Source of the DNA: Lachnospiraceae bacterium | GTDB lineage: Bacteria; Bacillota; Clostridia; Lachnospirales; Lachnospiraceae | Length of the DNA stretch: 64,000 nt | Direction of reading: 5' to 3' | Assembly: GCA_015057435.1 (NCBI GenBank) | Contig: SVEJ01000002.1 | Location: 1 to 64,000, forward strand | Shown: positions 18,196 through 27,140 of the stretch, in pieces | How positions within the stretch are numbered: the stretch's first letter is position 1 | Layout of the letters: each line of letters starts with the position of its first letter | The notes under the pieces: model-generated | Database searches by the model: none | Seen by the model: the letters and a program-made list of their open reading frames with translations, nothing else | What the model was told of the DNA's origin: nothing | Made by a program: the position numbers and the translations under genes

Positions 18196-20223
18196 TTATT
18201 TTCTGTTTTCGTTATCATAAAAATATACAACAACCGGATCTCCAACATTAAAATTCTTGTATAATGTCTCCGCTAAGCTATACGGAAGATTCACACAGCC
18301 ATGCGAGCCGTTATAGTAGTAAATACTACCACCATACACGCTTCTCCAACCTGCCGCATCATGTAATCCATATCCTCCGTTAAACTGCATCCAAAACGTA
18401 ACCGGAGACTCATACTCGTATTCCATAGTTGTCTTTTCAACCTTAACTTTTTTACCCTTTTTCTTCTTTGTAACAGTCTTAGTAACCGGTTTTTGTTGTC
18501 CACGAAGAACAGTAGGACTTAATTTGTCCTGAATTTTGTATAATCCGAGACAAGTACCGTTACCATTTGCCTCACAACCAGAAACACAATCACCTTCGGC
18601 AATCTTTTTACCGTCTTTGTATGCAACTACTTTCTGCTCAGAAAGATTAACTTCAATATATGTGTCTCCAATATCATTTTCACCTTGTAACGAATAACCC
18701 TTTGATTTAAAAACTGCTTCAACAGTAGTTGCTTTTTTCTCTTGTAATGCTTTGTACAACGCATTACTTGTTGCATCCTGATCCAACTCATAACCAAATG
18801 CCGTACCGCTAATCTTCACTTGTCTTCCATCCCCATAGGTAGACGTAAAGTTACGTTCTTTGCCCATTGTGTCATATTCTGAAGCCAAATCCTTCACATA
18901 CTGTTGTACTTTTGACTTAGAAACCTCATATGAGTCTCCTTTTTTCTCTAAAACAACATCATACAACTCTATTCCCGGTTCTAAAGTCAAATCATCCATC
19001 TGGATATTAATTACACCACCAACAAATTCTTTCTTTTCATTAAACTCTTTTGTAAGAGCCTCATCATTGCTATAAATCTTAGGTAAGTCATAACAACCGG
19101 CTTCTTTCAAATTAACATGCGCAAGCACTTGCGAAAGACTATCATCTACAACTTTTTTGAAATCATCAACCTTAATCGTTGTACCTAACTCTTCAGGAAC
19201 AATTGCAAAACTACCATCCAAAATTCCAATATAAGCATCTTTTGGTGCTGTCATCATCTTCTTATCTAACATTTTCATGTCTTTGTATAAACCATTCAAT
19301 GCATCCGCATTCCAAGATGCATCTGCACCAATACTAAACTCATGATGTTTCATAAAGTTCATAAACCACAGATACGCTTTCTGATTTGCAAAACACTGAT
19401 CAAACTCATCACGAAGTTTGATTACCATTTCAATATCGCCACCTGCAATTTCAACACCTTTTCCATCAATCGTTTCAAGTGTTAGCTTATAGTTTTTATT
19501 AAAATCATCTAATGCTTTTTTTGCACCCGCACGATCCATATTAGAAACATCCACGCCATTGATTGCTACGCTTGGATAAAAATAATTAGAAAAATATACA
19601 AATCCAACTGCGTATGCTGCAACAATCAAAAATACAAATATACCAAAAACAACGCCAAATACCTTTTTGCCGCCTTTCTTTTTGGTAACATTTTTCACTT
19701 CATATGGTGTATCAAATGTAGACTCTTCTTTTATATTATCTGATAGATTTTTCTTGTCTTTCGTATCATCTTTCTTGTCTTCTACGATTTCTTTCTTTTC
19801 AACGGATGTTTCTTTCTTATCTTCCACAACATCCTTCTTATTATCAGATGTCTCTTTCTTATCTTCTGCGACATCCTTCTTGTTATCAGATGTCTCCTTC
19901 TTATCTTCTACGACGTCCTTCTTTTCAGCGGATGGCTCTTTCTTGTCTTCCACAACATCCTTCTTGTTATCAGATGTCTCCTTCTTATCTTCTACGACGT
20001 CCTTCTTTTCGTCGGAAGCTTCCTTCTTGTCTTCTACGACGTCCTTCTTTTCGGCAGATGTCTCTTCCTTCACATCTAACGCAGTATCCTTTGTGATAGT
20101 TTCCTTTTTTGCATCAATTTTATTCAATGCTGTTCTGATTTCTTCAAATTCAACCAATTCAATCACACCGGTGTCCAACTTTTCATTCGTTTCTTGAGAT
20201 AGATTTCTTTTCTTATCGTCCAT
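18196..20223 (-). CDS. L,D-transpeptidase (YkuD) with cytoplasmic repeat region and VanW-like segment
   Basis: The 675-residue protein has four parts: a charged cytoplasmic N-terminus (1-187), one membrane helix (about 188-211), a long extracytoplasmic segment with PG_binding_4/VanW-associated features (about 215-520), and a YkuD domain (about 535-672). The catalytic signature is intact: SHGCVNLP with H641 and C643, preceded by GLHDAAGW. Known enzymes form 3-3 cross-links or attach proteins to peptidoglycan. Residues 54-151 are seven near-identical 14-residue units rich in K, D and E. AGGAG precedes the ATG. It lies between a phosphoesterase and PNP on the same strand. Confidence 0.88.
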   Translation of the reverse strand: MDDKKRNLSQETNEKLDTGVIELVEFEEIRTALNKIDAKKETITKDTALDVKEETSAEKKDVVEDKKEASDEKKDVVEDKKETSDNKKDVVEDKKEPSAEKKDVVEDKKETSDNKKDVAEDKKETSDNKKDVVEDKKETSVEKKEIVEDKKDDTKDKKNLSDNIKEESTFDTPYEVKNVTKKKGGKKVFGVVFGIFVFLIVAAYAVGFVYFSNYFYPSVAINGVDVSNMDRAGAKKALDDFNKNYKLTLETIDGKGVEIAGGDIEMVIKLRDEFDQCFANQKAYLWFMNFMKHHEFSIGADASWNADALNGLYKDMKMLDKKMMTAPKDAYIGILDGSFAIVPEELGTTIKVDDFKKVVDDSLSQVLAHVNLKEAGCYDLPKIYSNDEALTKEFNEKKEFVGGVINIQMDDLTLEPGIELYDVVLEKKGDSYEVSKSKVQQYVKDLASEYDTMGKERNFTSTYGDGRQVKISGTAFGYELDQDATSNALYKALQEKKATTVEAVFKSKGYSLQGENDIGDTYIEVNLSEQKVVAYKDGKKIAEGDCVSGCEANGNGTCLGLYKIQDKLSPTVLRGQQKPVTKTVTKKKKGKKVKVEKTTMEYEYESPVTFWMQFNGGYGLHDAAGWRSVYGGSIYYYNGSHGCVNLPYSLAETLYKNFNVGDPVVVYFYDNENRK
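19771..20064. repeat. Seven tandem 42-bp coding repeats in the L,D-transpeptidase gene
   Basis: Each unit encodes E-x-S-x-(E/N)-K-K-D-V-V-E-D-K-K with variation mainly at positions 2, 4 and 5. The last unit is the most diverged. All units keep frame, so copy number can change without breaking the gene. Confidence 0.9.
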
Positions 20224-20260
20224 TTCTGCACTCCTAAAATATTACTTTTTATCAGGTGAA

Positions 20261-21148
20261 TTATTCATTTGTATGTAGTATAACCATTACCAATTCCGGA
20301 AGATTGTTCACTCGGAATTTGAATGTATGATTTCCTAACCCACCGCTTAATATCATATATTTATCATTGATTTGGAATAATCCTTTGTCGTATTTCGGAA
20401 AGAAATGAATCATCGGAGATAGAGCACCTCCTAAAAAAGGAATTCTTATCATTCCGCCGTGTACATGACCGGAAAAAGTCAAATCCGCTCCCCACAAAGC
20501 ATAGTCCTCAAAGTAGTCCGGGTTATGCGCTAAAAATATATGAAATTCATTCTGATTACATTTGCCAAATATTGATGTAAGATAATCTGCTTGCATCGGT
20601 GTTTTTTTAAATCTTTTATACAATTGCGGAGTTAAGTTCAAGCCATGTATCAAAAGACATTGTTCATGCCTGCTGATAACTTCCGTATCGTCAAACAAAA
20701 GATGTACATTCTTTGAGATTCGAGACATAAACCGCTCCCACATATCACCGTAGGTTTCTTCATATAAGCTGACTCTAAGCTCATGATTACCCATACTGTA
20801 ATATACTTGTGCTATCTCGCACAATCGATTCACAAAATCAACAGCCATCTCTATATCACTATTCGGCTTTCCAATTATCATATCACCTGTTATTACTATA
20901 ATATCCGGATTCTGGGATTTTATTACTTGAAACAACGTTTCATTATGCGGGCCAAAATTTGCATTATGCAAATCAGACAAATGTGCAATCTTATACCCTT
21001 CAAACTCTGACGGACAATTCGCAGATTCAATATGATACGTGGATACTGTAAGTTTACGATTTTCAAAATAACTAATAACTAGTATAATCGCTAAACAAAC
21101 AATCATTAGTATACTAAGAATTCCTAATATATTCAAGCACAAATTCAT
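20261..21148 (-). CDS. Membrane-anchored calcineurin-like metallophosphoesterase (YkuE-like)
   Basis: The 295-residue protein has an N-terminal membrane helix (about 5-27) and a metallophosphoesterase domain. All five motifs are visible: LSDLH (D59, H61), TGDM (near 87-90), GNHE (120-123), LAHNPDYF and SGHVHGG. The domain most resembles the YkuE/PA3143 type. Substrate unknown; cell-envelope phosphoesters are one possibility given its wall-enzyme neighbours. AAGGAG precedes the ATG and the upstream dacF-like gene ends 16 bp away, so they are probably one unit. Confidence 0.85.
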   Translation of the reverse strand: MNLCLNILGILSILMIVCLAIILVISYFENRKLTVSTYHIESANCPSEFEGYKIAHLSDLHNANFGPHNETLFQVIKSQNPDIIVITGDMIIGKPNSDIEMAVDFVNRLCEIAQVYYSMGNHELRVSLYEETYGDMWERFMSRISKNVHLLFDDTEVISRHEQCLLIHGLNLTPQLYKRFKKTPMQADYLTSIFGKCNQNEFHIFLAHNPDYFEDYALWGADLTFSGHVHGGMIRIPFLGGALSPMIHFFPKYDKGLFQINDKYMILSGGLGNHTFKFRVNNLPELVMVILHTNE

Positions 21149-21164
21149 TGGTAACTCCTTATAT

Positions 21165-22358
21165 TTAAAATACGTTCATAAAATGACAAAATATCTTATA
21201 AAGTGTATCACAATACTTCTGTTTTTCAACCTTTTTTACTGCAATAATATCTACACTACCAAGTAAAGTATCATTTTGATAATATTCTACTTTTCCAACC
21301 ACTTCTCCTTTGTCAATCGGAGCATTTTGTTTTTCTATTACAATCTCCTTTCGAATATCTTTATCAGATGCATTACCAATAAAAACATATCGAAACGATT
21401 CTTTTGCTTTTACAGTCATTGTTTCAGTTGTACCTTCATCAACGGGCAACTGATTCGAACCATCTAAAACCTTATTATCGCTATAAACAGAACAATTAGC
21501 AAATCCAAAATCTAACAACTTTGCCGCATCCGCATAACGAATATCCTTGCTTTTAGATCCCATTACAACAGCAATCAATGTCATTTCATTTCTTGTTGCC
21601 GTAGCAGACATTGAAAAACCTGCATCTGAAGTATAACCTGTTTTTAGACCATTCGCACCTTCATATTTTTTCAAAAATTTATTGGTGTTGGCAAGGCCGA
21701 ATTCAGATTCACCTTTGTTTGTCTTGTGAACAATCGTATCCATCCAAATCGTCGTATAATCTAATACATCAGGATGATTTATAACCAATTCTCTTGAAAG
21801 AATTGCAATATCTTTTGCACTCATAACATGACCTTCTGCCTCAAGTCCACAAGCATTTTCAAAATTCGTCTGTTCCATTCCAAGTTCTTTGGCTCTGTCA
21901 TTCATCATTTTTACAAAAGCCTCTTCACTTCCTGCTATTGCCTCACCCATGGCAACTGCAGCATCATTTGCAGAAGAAACAATCATGCATTTTAAAATAT
22001 CTTCTACTGTCTGCTGTTCATTTGGTTCAAGATAAACCTGACTACCTCCCATACTTGCTGCATGTTCCGAAACAGTTACAATACTATCTAAGGCTAGCTG
22101 TCCGGATTCTAATGCTTCAAATGCCAAAAGCATTGTCATCAATTTTGTAACCGATGCCGGACGCCTTGCAGTCTCTCCATCTTTCTCAAATAGAATCTGT
22201 CCGCTATTTAATTCCATTAACAACGCAGACGGTGATTCAATTTCTACTACCGCCTGCGTCTTTTCTTTTCCATTATCTTTTTGTGCCATTGCAACATTAC
22301 ACGGAGTAAGTAAAAGAACAAAAGTTATTGTCATAATAAAACCAAATATTTTTTTCAA
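21165..22358 (-). CDS. D-alanyl-D-alanine carboxypeptidase (DacF-like PBP)
   Basis: A 397-residue S11 peptidase with a signal peptide (1-25). Active-site motifs are S69-V-T-K72, S129-A-N131 and K239-T-G241, all intact. A C-terminal beta domain follows (about 285-375) and a short hydrophobic tail could anchor it. It trims the pentapeptide stem in the wall; in spore formers DacF acts in cortex synthesis, which would suit this host but is inferred. The start is a TTG at 22358 with only a weak AGG-type ribosome site; an internal ATG at residue 9 would spoil the signal peptide. Confidence 0.88.
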   Translation of the reverse strand: MKKIFGFIMTITFVLLLTPCNVAMAQKDNGKEKTQAVVEIESPSALLMELNSGQILFEKDGETARRPASVTKLMTMLLAFEALESGQLALDSIVTVSEHAASMGGSQVYLEPNEQQTVEDILKCMIVSSANDAAVAMGEAIAGSEEAFVKMMNDRAKELGMEQTNFENACGLEAEGHVMSAKDIAILSRELVINHPDVLDYTTIWMDTIVHKTNKGESEFGLANTNKFLKKYEGANGLKTGYTSDAGFSMSATATRNEMTLIAVVMGSKSKDIRYADAAKLLDFGFANCSVYSDNKVLDGSNQLPVDEGTTETMTVKAKESFRYVFIGNASDKDIRKEIVIEKQNAPIDKGEVVGKVEYYQNDTLLGSVDIIAVKKVEKQKYCDTLYKIFCHFMNVF

Positions 22359-22434
22359 TACTATATACCTGTCGTTTTTATAATAATATATTATAAAATC
22401 GAGTCAGATATGCATGATGAATCAGGATGATATA

Positions 22435-23802
22435 TCATATCTCATTTTTTGTAATCACTTCATATATAATCTGATTATTAAATACATTCTCAAGAGAAAG
22501 TGTATACGCATGAACAAAACGCTTATATGCTGCATTTATCTTCTCTTCATCATTTCCATAAAGAATTGCCACTTCATCCTCTTCTTTAATCAAATCGCCA
22601 AGATGTGCTAAAAGCTTAATACCAACTGTCAAATCAATTACACTATCTTTTGTTTCACGTCCACCACCGAGAACAAGTGATGTCATTCCTATTTCTTGAT
22701 TATTACAAGCTATAAGATATGCTTTCTTACAATCTGTTGCCTGCATGTCAAAAATAGATGTATTTGCATCAAACAGATCTTTTCCCTTAATTACTTTCGA
22801 ATATGTGGCCTTATCAAATTTCTCCATATCATCTAAATAAACCACATCACCATGTTGTGCACGAACAAATTCTTTTAATTTGTCATATGCCTTGCCACTT
22901 GCAATCGCATCATCAACAAGTCGCATTGCATCATCGTAGCATTCAGCCTTCTTAGCAGCTAATACCATATATGCTGCTAAAACCTTAGAAACTTCCATCA
23001 ATCGTTTCTCACCTTTTCCTTGCAAGCATAGCACAGCTTCTTCCACTTCCAAAATATTACCAACCATATTGCCAAGCGGCTCATTCATATCTGTTATAAC
23101 TGCAGTTGTGTCTTTACCCGCAAGCGTTCCTATTGCAACCATCGTCTTTGCTAAAAGCCTTGCATCTTCTAATGTTTTCATAAATGCGCCCGAACCGACT
23201 TTTACATCCAATACAATTGCATCAGCACCTGCTGCCAACTTTTTACTCATGATGCTAGCTGCAATCAATGACACATTATCTACAGTTGCAGTTACATCTC
23301 GTAGCGCATATATCTTCTTATCAGCCGGAGCAAGATTGGCAGTCTGTCCAACAATTGCAAGTCCTGTCTCATTCACTTGCTTAATAAAATCTTCTTCAGA
23401 AATACTTGTACAAAAACCCGGAATTCCTTCTAATTTATCAATTGTTCCACCGGTATGACCAAGACCTCTTCCGCTCATCTTTGCAACCGGAACACCAAGA
23501 CTTGCCAAAATCGGACCAACGATAAGACTTGTCTTATCACCAACACCACCAGTGGAATGTTTGTCTACCTTAATTCCATTAATCTTAGACAAATCCAATC
23601 GGTCTCCACTATCTGCCATCGCCATTGTAAGCATTGTTGTCTCTTCATGATTCATTCCCTGAAAGAATACTGCCATCAAAAATGCAGACATCTGATAATC
23701 CGGAATCTCTCCATTCGTGTAACCATCTACCATATATACAATCTCATCTTTATCAAGAATGTATCCATCACGTTTTTTCATAATGATATCGTATGTGTTC
23801 AT
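22435..23802 (-). CDS. pdp: Pyrimidine-nucleoside phosphorylase
   Basis: The 455-residue enzyme phosphorolyses thymidine, deoxyuridine and uridine. Signatures are clear: GIKVDKHSTGGVGDKTSL (phosphate site), KMSGRGLGHTGGTIDKLE, and the pyrimidine-binding SLIAASIMSKKLA. The length is slightly above the usual 433-440. AAAGGGAGG precedes the ATG. It lies 67 bp after deoB, so the products of one feed the other: deoxyribose-1-phosphate goes to phosphopentomutase. Confidence 0.95.
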   Translation of the reverse strand: MNTYDIIMKKRDGYILDKDEIVYMVDGYTNGEIPDYQMSAFLMAVFFQGMNHEETTMLTMAMADSGDRLDLSKINGIKVDKHSTGGVGDKTSLIVGPILASLGVPVAKMSGRGLGHTGGTIDKLEGIPGFCTSISEEDFIKQVNETGLAIVGQTANLAPADKKIYALRDVTATVDNVSLIAASIMSKKLAAGADAIVLDVKVGSGAFMKTLEDARLLAKTMVAIGTLAGKDTTAVITDMNEPLGNMVGNILEVEEAVLCLQGKGEKRLMEVSKVLAAYMVLAAKKAECYDDAMRLVDDAIASGKAYDKLKEFVRAQHGDVVYLDDMEKFDKATYSKVIKGKDLFDANTSIFDMQATDCKKAYLIACNNQEIGMTSLVLGGGRETKDSVIDLTVGIKLLAHLGDLIKEEDEVAILYGNDEEKINAAYKRFVHAYTLSLENVFNNQIIYEVITKNEI

Positions 23803-23869
23803 ATTGCGTACCTCCCTTTAAATCAGGTATTATATATCGCTATTTTTATTATATACCCCATATACAAAA

Positions 23870-25060
23870 CTATTTATTCAGATTATCTAATAAACTATTT
23901 CCAACTTGCAGTTGTATAACATTAAAATTATCTGCTATTGTTGCGCCAATGTCAGCAAACGTATCTAATACACCAAGATTAACCCCTTGTGTCATACCCT
24001 TATGATACATTAAAATCGGAATATATTCTCTTGTATGATCTGTACCTTGAAATGTCGGATCACAACCATGATCTGCATTGATAATCAACAAGTCATCTTC
24101 TCGCATCTGTTCAAGGATTTTGGTAAGTTCTTTATCAAATTCTTCAAGACCTTTTGCATATCCTTCTATATCTCTTCTATGTCCCCATGTAGAATCAAAC
24201 TCCACAAGATTCGTAAAGATCAAACCTTCCTCCTGTGTTTTCATGTATTCCAAGGTCTTATCCATACCGTCCATATTATCTTTCGTATGAACCGCTTCCC
24301 CGATTCCCACACCGCAGAAAATGTCTTCAATCTTACCTACAGCAGTTACCTGATGACCTGCATTTTTCAGATAACAAAGCAAACTCTCTTCCGAAGGTTT
24401 CAAAGAAAAATCTCTTCGATTCGATGTTCTTACATATTGTTTTCCAATCTCGGCACAATCGTCCTTTACAAATGGTCTTGCGATTACTCTTGCAACTGCA
24501 TGTTCATCTTTCAAAATCGCTCTTGCAGTTTCACACATGTTATATAACGCATCTAATGAAATTACATCCTCATGAGCTGCAATCTGAAACACAGAATCTG
24601 CTGATGTATATACAATCGGACAGCCTGTACGCATATGTTCATCACCTAATTCATTAATAATCTGCGTACCACTGGCAACACAGTTTCCAAGTACCCCTTC
24701 ACAACCAGTACGTTTCATAAATTCATCTATTATATCTTTTGGAAAACCATCCGGATACGTAGGAAATGCCTGTTTCGTTTCAATTCCTATCATCTCCCAG
24801 TGGCCAATTGTCGTATCTTTTCCATTCGATAATTCTTTCGATTTACCATAAGCACCAACCGGTATTGTGGAAGTCTTAGGTAAAGTGGTATCCGTAATCG
24901 CAAACAAACCAAGTTTTTCGAGATTTGGTACATCCAACTTCCCACGTGATTTCATGATATTCCCTAGTGTATCCGCTCCCACATCACCAAATCGGTCAGC
25001 ATCAGGAAGCGCCCCAATTCCTACGCTATCTAAAATAATCCATATAACCCTTTTAAACAT
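23870..25060 (-). CDS. deoB: Phosphopentomutase
   Basis: DeoB interconverts (deoxy)ribose-1- and -5-phosphate. The 396-residue protein starts FKRVIWIILDSVGIGALPDA, with the metal-binding Asp and the phosphothreonine-loop region (NGKDTTIGHWEM near 78-89). The C-terminal ADHGCDPTFQGTDHTREYIP metal site is intact. GGAGGAAGA precedes the ATG. It lies 12 bp downstream of the fic gene, which probably shares the transcript. Confidence 0.96.
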   Translation of the reverse strand: MFKRVIWIILDSVGIGALPDADRFGDVGADTLGNIMKSRGKLDVPNLEKLGLFAITDTTLPKTSTIPVGAYGKSKELSNGKDTTIGHWEMIGIETKQAFPTYPDGFPKDIIDEFMKRTGCEGVLGNCVASGTQIINELGDEHMRTGCPIVYTSADSVFQIAAHEDVISLDALYNMCETARAILKDEHAVARVIARPFVKDDCAEIGKQYVRTSNRRDFSLKPSEESLLCYLKNAGHQVTAVGKIEDIFCGVGIGEAVHTKDNMDGMDKTLEYMKTQEEGLIFTNLVEFDSTWGHRRDIEGYAKGLEEFDKELTKILEQMREDDLLIINADHGCDPTFQGTDHTREYIPILMYHKGMTQGVNLGVLDTFADIGATIADNFNVIQLQVGNSLLDNLNK

Positions 25061-25072
25061 ATATCTTCCTCC

Positions 25073-25837
25073 TTACAACAAGAAACTTTGAATTCCTTTT
25101 GACAATCTAGGGGTATGTCGTGTCCAAGTCTTAATTGTTTCCTGCTTCATAAATTCAATAAAACCACTTATCTCCTCTGATTTATCAAAAATAGCAAGAC
25201 TCATATAATAGGACTCTTTATCCTCTTCATATATAATCGTTGGCGGATAATCATGAATCATCAAATAATAATTAAGTAAGGTTCTACCTACCCTTCCGTT
25301 TCCATCAACAAATGCATGAATAGCCTCGAAATTTAAATGAAAATATGCAGCGACGGTAAGTACATCCAACTTATCATTCTCTATAATTTCCTTACATAAG
25401 AACGCTATCTCTTCAGCTACATCTTCAACTGGTACACCAATATCTTCTCCAACAACATAATCATGTTTCTTGTATTCACCAGGGCGTTCACCTTTTTGAT
25501 ATCTTGTTTCGTCATAACATCCATTCATAAGAATTGCGTGAATTTGCTTAATTAATGTTGGAGTAATCGGCTCTTTTTTTATTATCTTTTCTCTTAAAAA
25601 TTCGTAACATTCCTTTTGGTTATTCAATTCAAACAGGGTGCGTAAATCACCGGTATAATTAATCACACGTCCATTTTCAAATATTTCTCTCGTATTATGA
25701 ATTGTAGTGTTTGGGTTTTCAATTACATTGGAATGATATGCAAATAAAACTCTAAAATTATCTAAGACCGTATCAAAATCTTGTATTGTATTGATATCTT
25801 TTGATTGCCATTTCTGTAATACTTCTTCGTAATTCAA
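25073..25837 (-). CDS. Fic-domain protein, probable AMPylase with N-terminal inhibitory helix
   Basis: The 254-residue protein contains the full Fic motif HAFVDGNGRVGR (H174-R185). The inhibitory motif S-x3-E-N (S36 to E40-N41) precedes it, so this is a class II Fic protein whose nucleotide transfer is autoinhibited. Known members attach AMP to proteins. The target is unknown. The start is a TTG at 25837 with AAGGAGGA 7 nt upstream. It is the first gene before deoB and pdp, 12 bp away, which is an unusual setting. Confidence 0.88.
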   Translation of the reverse strand: MNYEEVLQKWQSKDINTIQDFDTVLDNFRVLFAYHSNVIENPNTTIHNTREIFENGRVINYTGDLRTLFELNNQKECYEFLREKIIKKEPITPTLIKQIHAILMNGCYDETRYQKGERPGEYKKHDYVVGEDIGVPVEDVAEEIAFLCKEIIENDKLDVLTVAAYFHLNFEAIHAFVDGNGRVGRTLLNYYLMIHDYPPTIIYEEDKESYYMSLAIFDKSEEISGFIEFMKQETIKTWTRHTPRLSKGIQSFLL

Positions 25838-25929
25838 GATTCATCCTCCTTGTCTTCTTAGCATACAAAAATATTAATTATTATACCACATTCCATATTA
25901 ATTCGGGAAAAAATATAATTCAGTATAGA

Positions 25930-25969
25930 CAAAAAACCAACAACACATATCATATGCATTGTTGGTTTT
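25930..25969 (-). terminator. Terminator of the DAHP synthase gene
   Basis: An 11-bp stem (AAAACCAACAA with its complement) is followed on the minus strand by six T, downstream of the DAHP synthase stop codon. Confidence 0.85.
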
Positions 25970-26018
25970 AAAATTCGTTATCTATAACTAATATATAGCA
26001 TTCTTTTTTTTATTCATC

Positions 26019-27050
26019 CTACAACAAATCTGCCATCTCAAATAGTAATCTTTCTGATTTCTCCCATCCGAGACAAGGATCAGTAATAGATTTACCGTAA
26101 CAGCCTGCACCAATCGCCTGATTACCATCTTCTATGTAAGATTCAATCATAACACCCTTTACAATACTCTTAACCTCATTGCTATGACGCATACTGTGAA
26201 GAATTTCTTTTACGATACGTGGCTGTTGCTCCCATTTCTTACCTGAATTGTTATGGTTCGCATCAACAATAACTGCTGGGTTTTTCAATGTATCAAACTT
26301 CTGATATGCCTCATATAACAAAATCAAATCTTCATAATGATAATTCGGCATAGATACACCATGTCTGTCAAGTGAACCTCTTAAAATACAGTGTGTAAGC
26401 GGATTACCATCTGATTTTACTTCCCATCCGGCAGTCATAAATGTGTGTTTTGACTGACCTGCAATACAAGAGTTCATCATAACAGAATAGTCACCGGATG
26501 TAGGATTTTTCATTCCAACCGGAACATCAATACCGGATGCTGTTAGTCGATGTGACTGATTCTCTACAGAACGTGCACCGATTGCTACATACGACAAAAT
26601 GTCCGACATATATGGCCAGTTATCAGAATAAAGCATCTCATCTGCCGCGGTTAACCCAGTCTGTGCAATTGAATCTATGTGCATCTTACGAATTGCTTTC
26701 AAGCCTTCAATGAAGTTTGGTTTTTCTTCCGGATTTGGCTGATGTAGCATACCTTTGTATCCGGAACCATTGGTTCTCGGCTTATTCGTGTAGATTCTCG
26801 GAATAATAATAATCTTATCTTTGACCTGTTCCTGTACTTTTGCAAGGCGGCTGATATAATCGATCACTGCATCTTCATTGTCTGCCGAACATGGTCCAAT
26901 AATTGCAATAAATTTGTCTGATTCGCTTCTAAAGACTTTTGCAATCTCATCGTCTCTTTCTTTTTTTAATGCAACAAGCTTTTCACTCATTGGGAATAAT
27001 TCTTTAATTTCGTCTGCTGATGGAACCTGTGATATATAATGTAATCCCAT
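26019..27050 (-). CDS. aroF: 3-deoxy-7-phosphoheptulonate synthase (type I DAHP synthase)
   Basis: It condenses phosphoenolpyruvate and erythrose-4-phosphate, the first step of the shikimate pathway. The 343-residue protein has the type I signatures IIGPCSADNEDAV, PRIYTNKPRTNGSGYKG, GARSVENQSHR, NPTSGD and the metal-site IVDANHNNSGK. There is no ACT or chorismate mutase fusion. It is of the AroF/G/H class; which feedback amino acid acts cannot be read. GGAGG supports the ATG at 27050. It is monocistronic, with its own promoter (27086-27114) and terminator. Confidence 0.94.
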   Translation of the reverse strand: MGLHYISQVPSADEIKELFPMSEKLVALKKERDDEIAKVFRSESDKFIAIIGPCSADNEDAVIDYISRLAKVQEQVKDKIIIIPRIYTNKPRTNGSGYKGMLHQPNPEEKPNFIEGLKAIRKMHIDSIAQTGLTAADEMLYSDNWPYMSDILSYVAIGARSVENQSHRLTASGIDVPVGMKNPTSGDYSVMMNSCIAGQSKHTFMTAGWEVKSDGNPLTHCILRGSLDRHGVSMPNYHYEDLILLYEAYQKFDTLKNPAVIVDANHNNSGKKWEQQPRIVKEILHSMRHSNEVKSIVKGVMIESYIEDGNQAIGAGCYGKSITDPCLGWEKSERLLFEMADLL

Positions 27051-27085
27051 ATGCCAACCTCCTTTGTAAATTTTCAACATTGAAC

Positions 27086-27114
27086 AGTTTAGCACGTTGA
27101 AGTAAAGAAGTCAA
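27086..27114 (-). promoter_or_regulatory. Promoter of the DAHP synthase gene
   Basis: On the minus strand TTGACT (27109-27114), a 17-bp spacer and an extended TG-C-TAAACT (27086-27091) lie about 40 bp upstream of the start. Confidence 0.8.
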
Positions 27115-27140
27115 TAAATGTATGAAAAATTCATAAAATA

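Noticed and set aside
19667-20197. Long serine/phenylalanine-rich plus-strand frame
   Set aside because: It is the antisense shadow of the 42-bp repeats in the L,D-transpeptidase gene.
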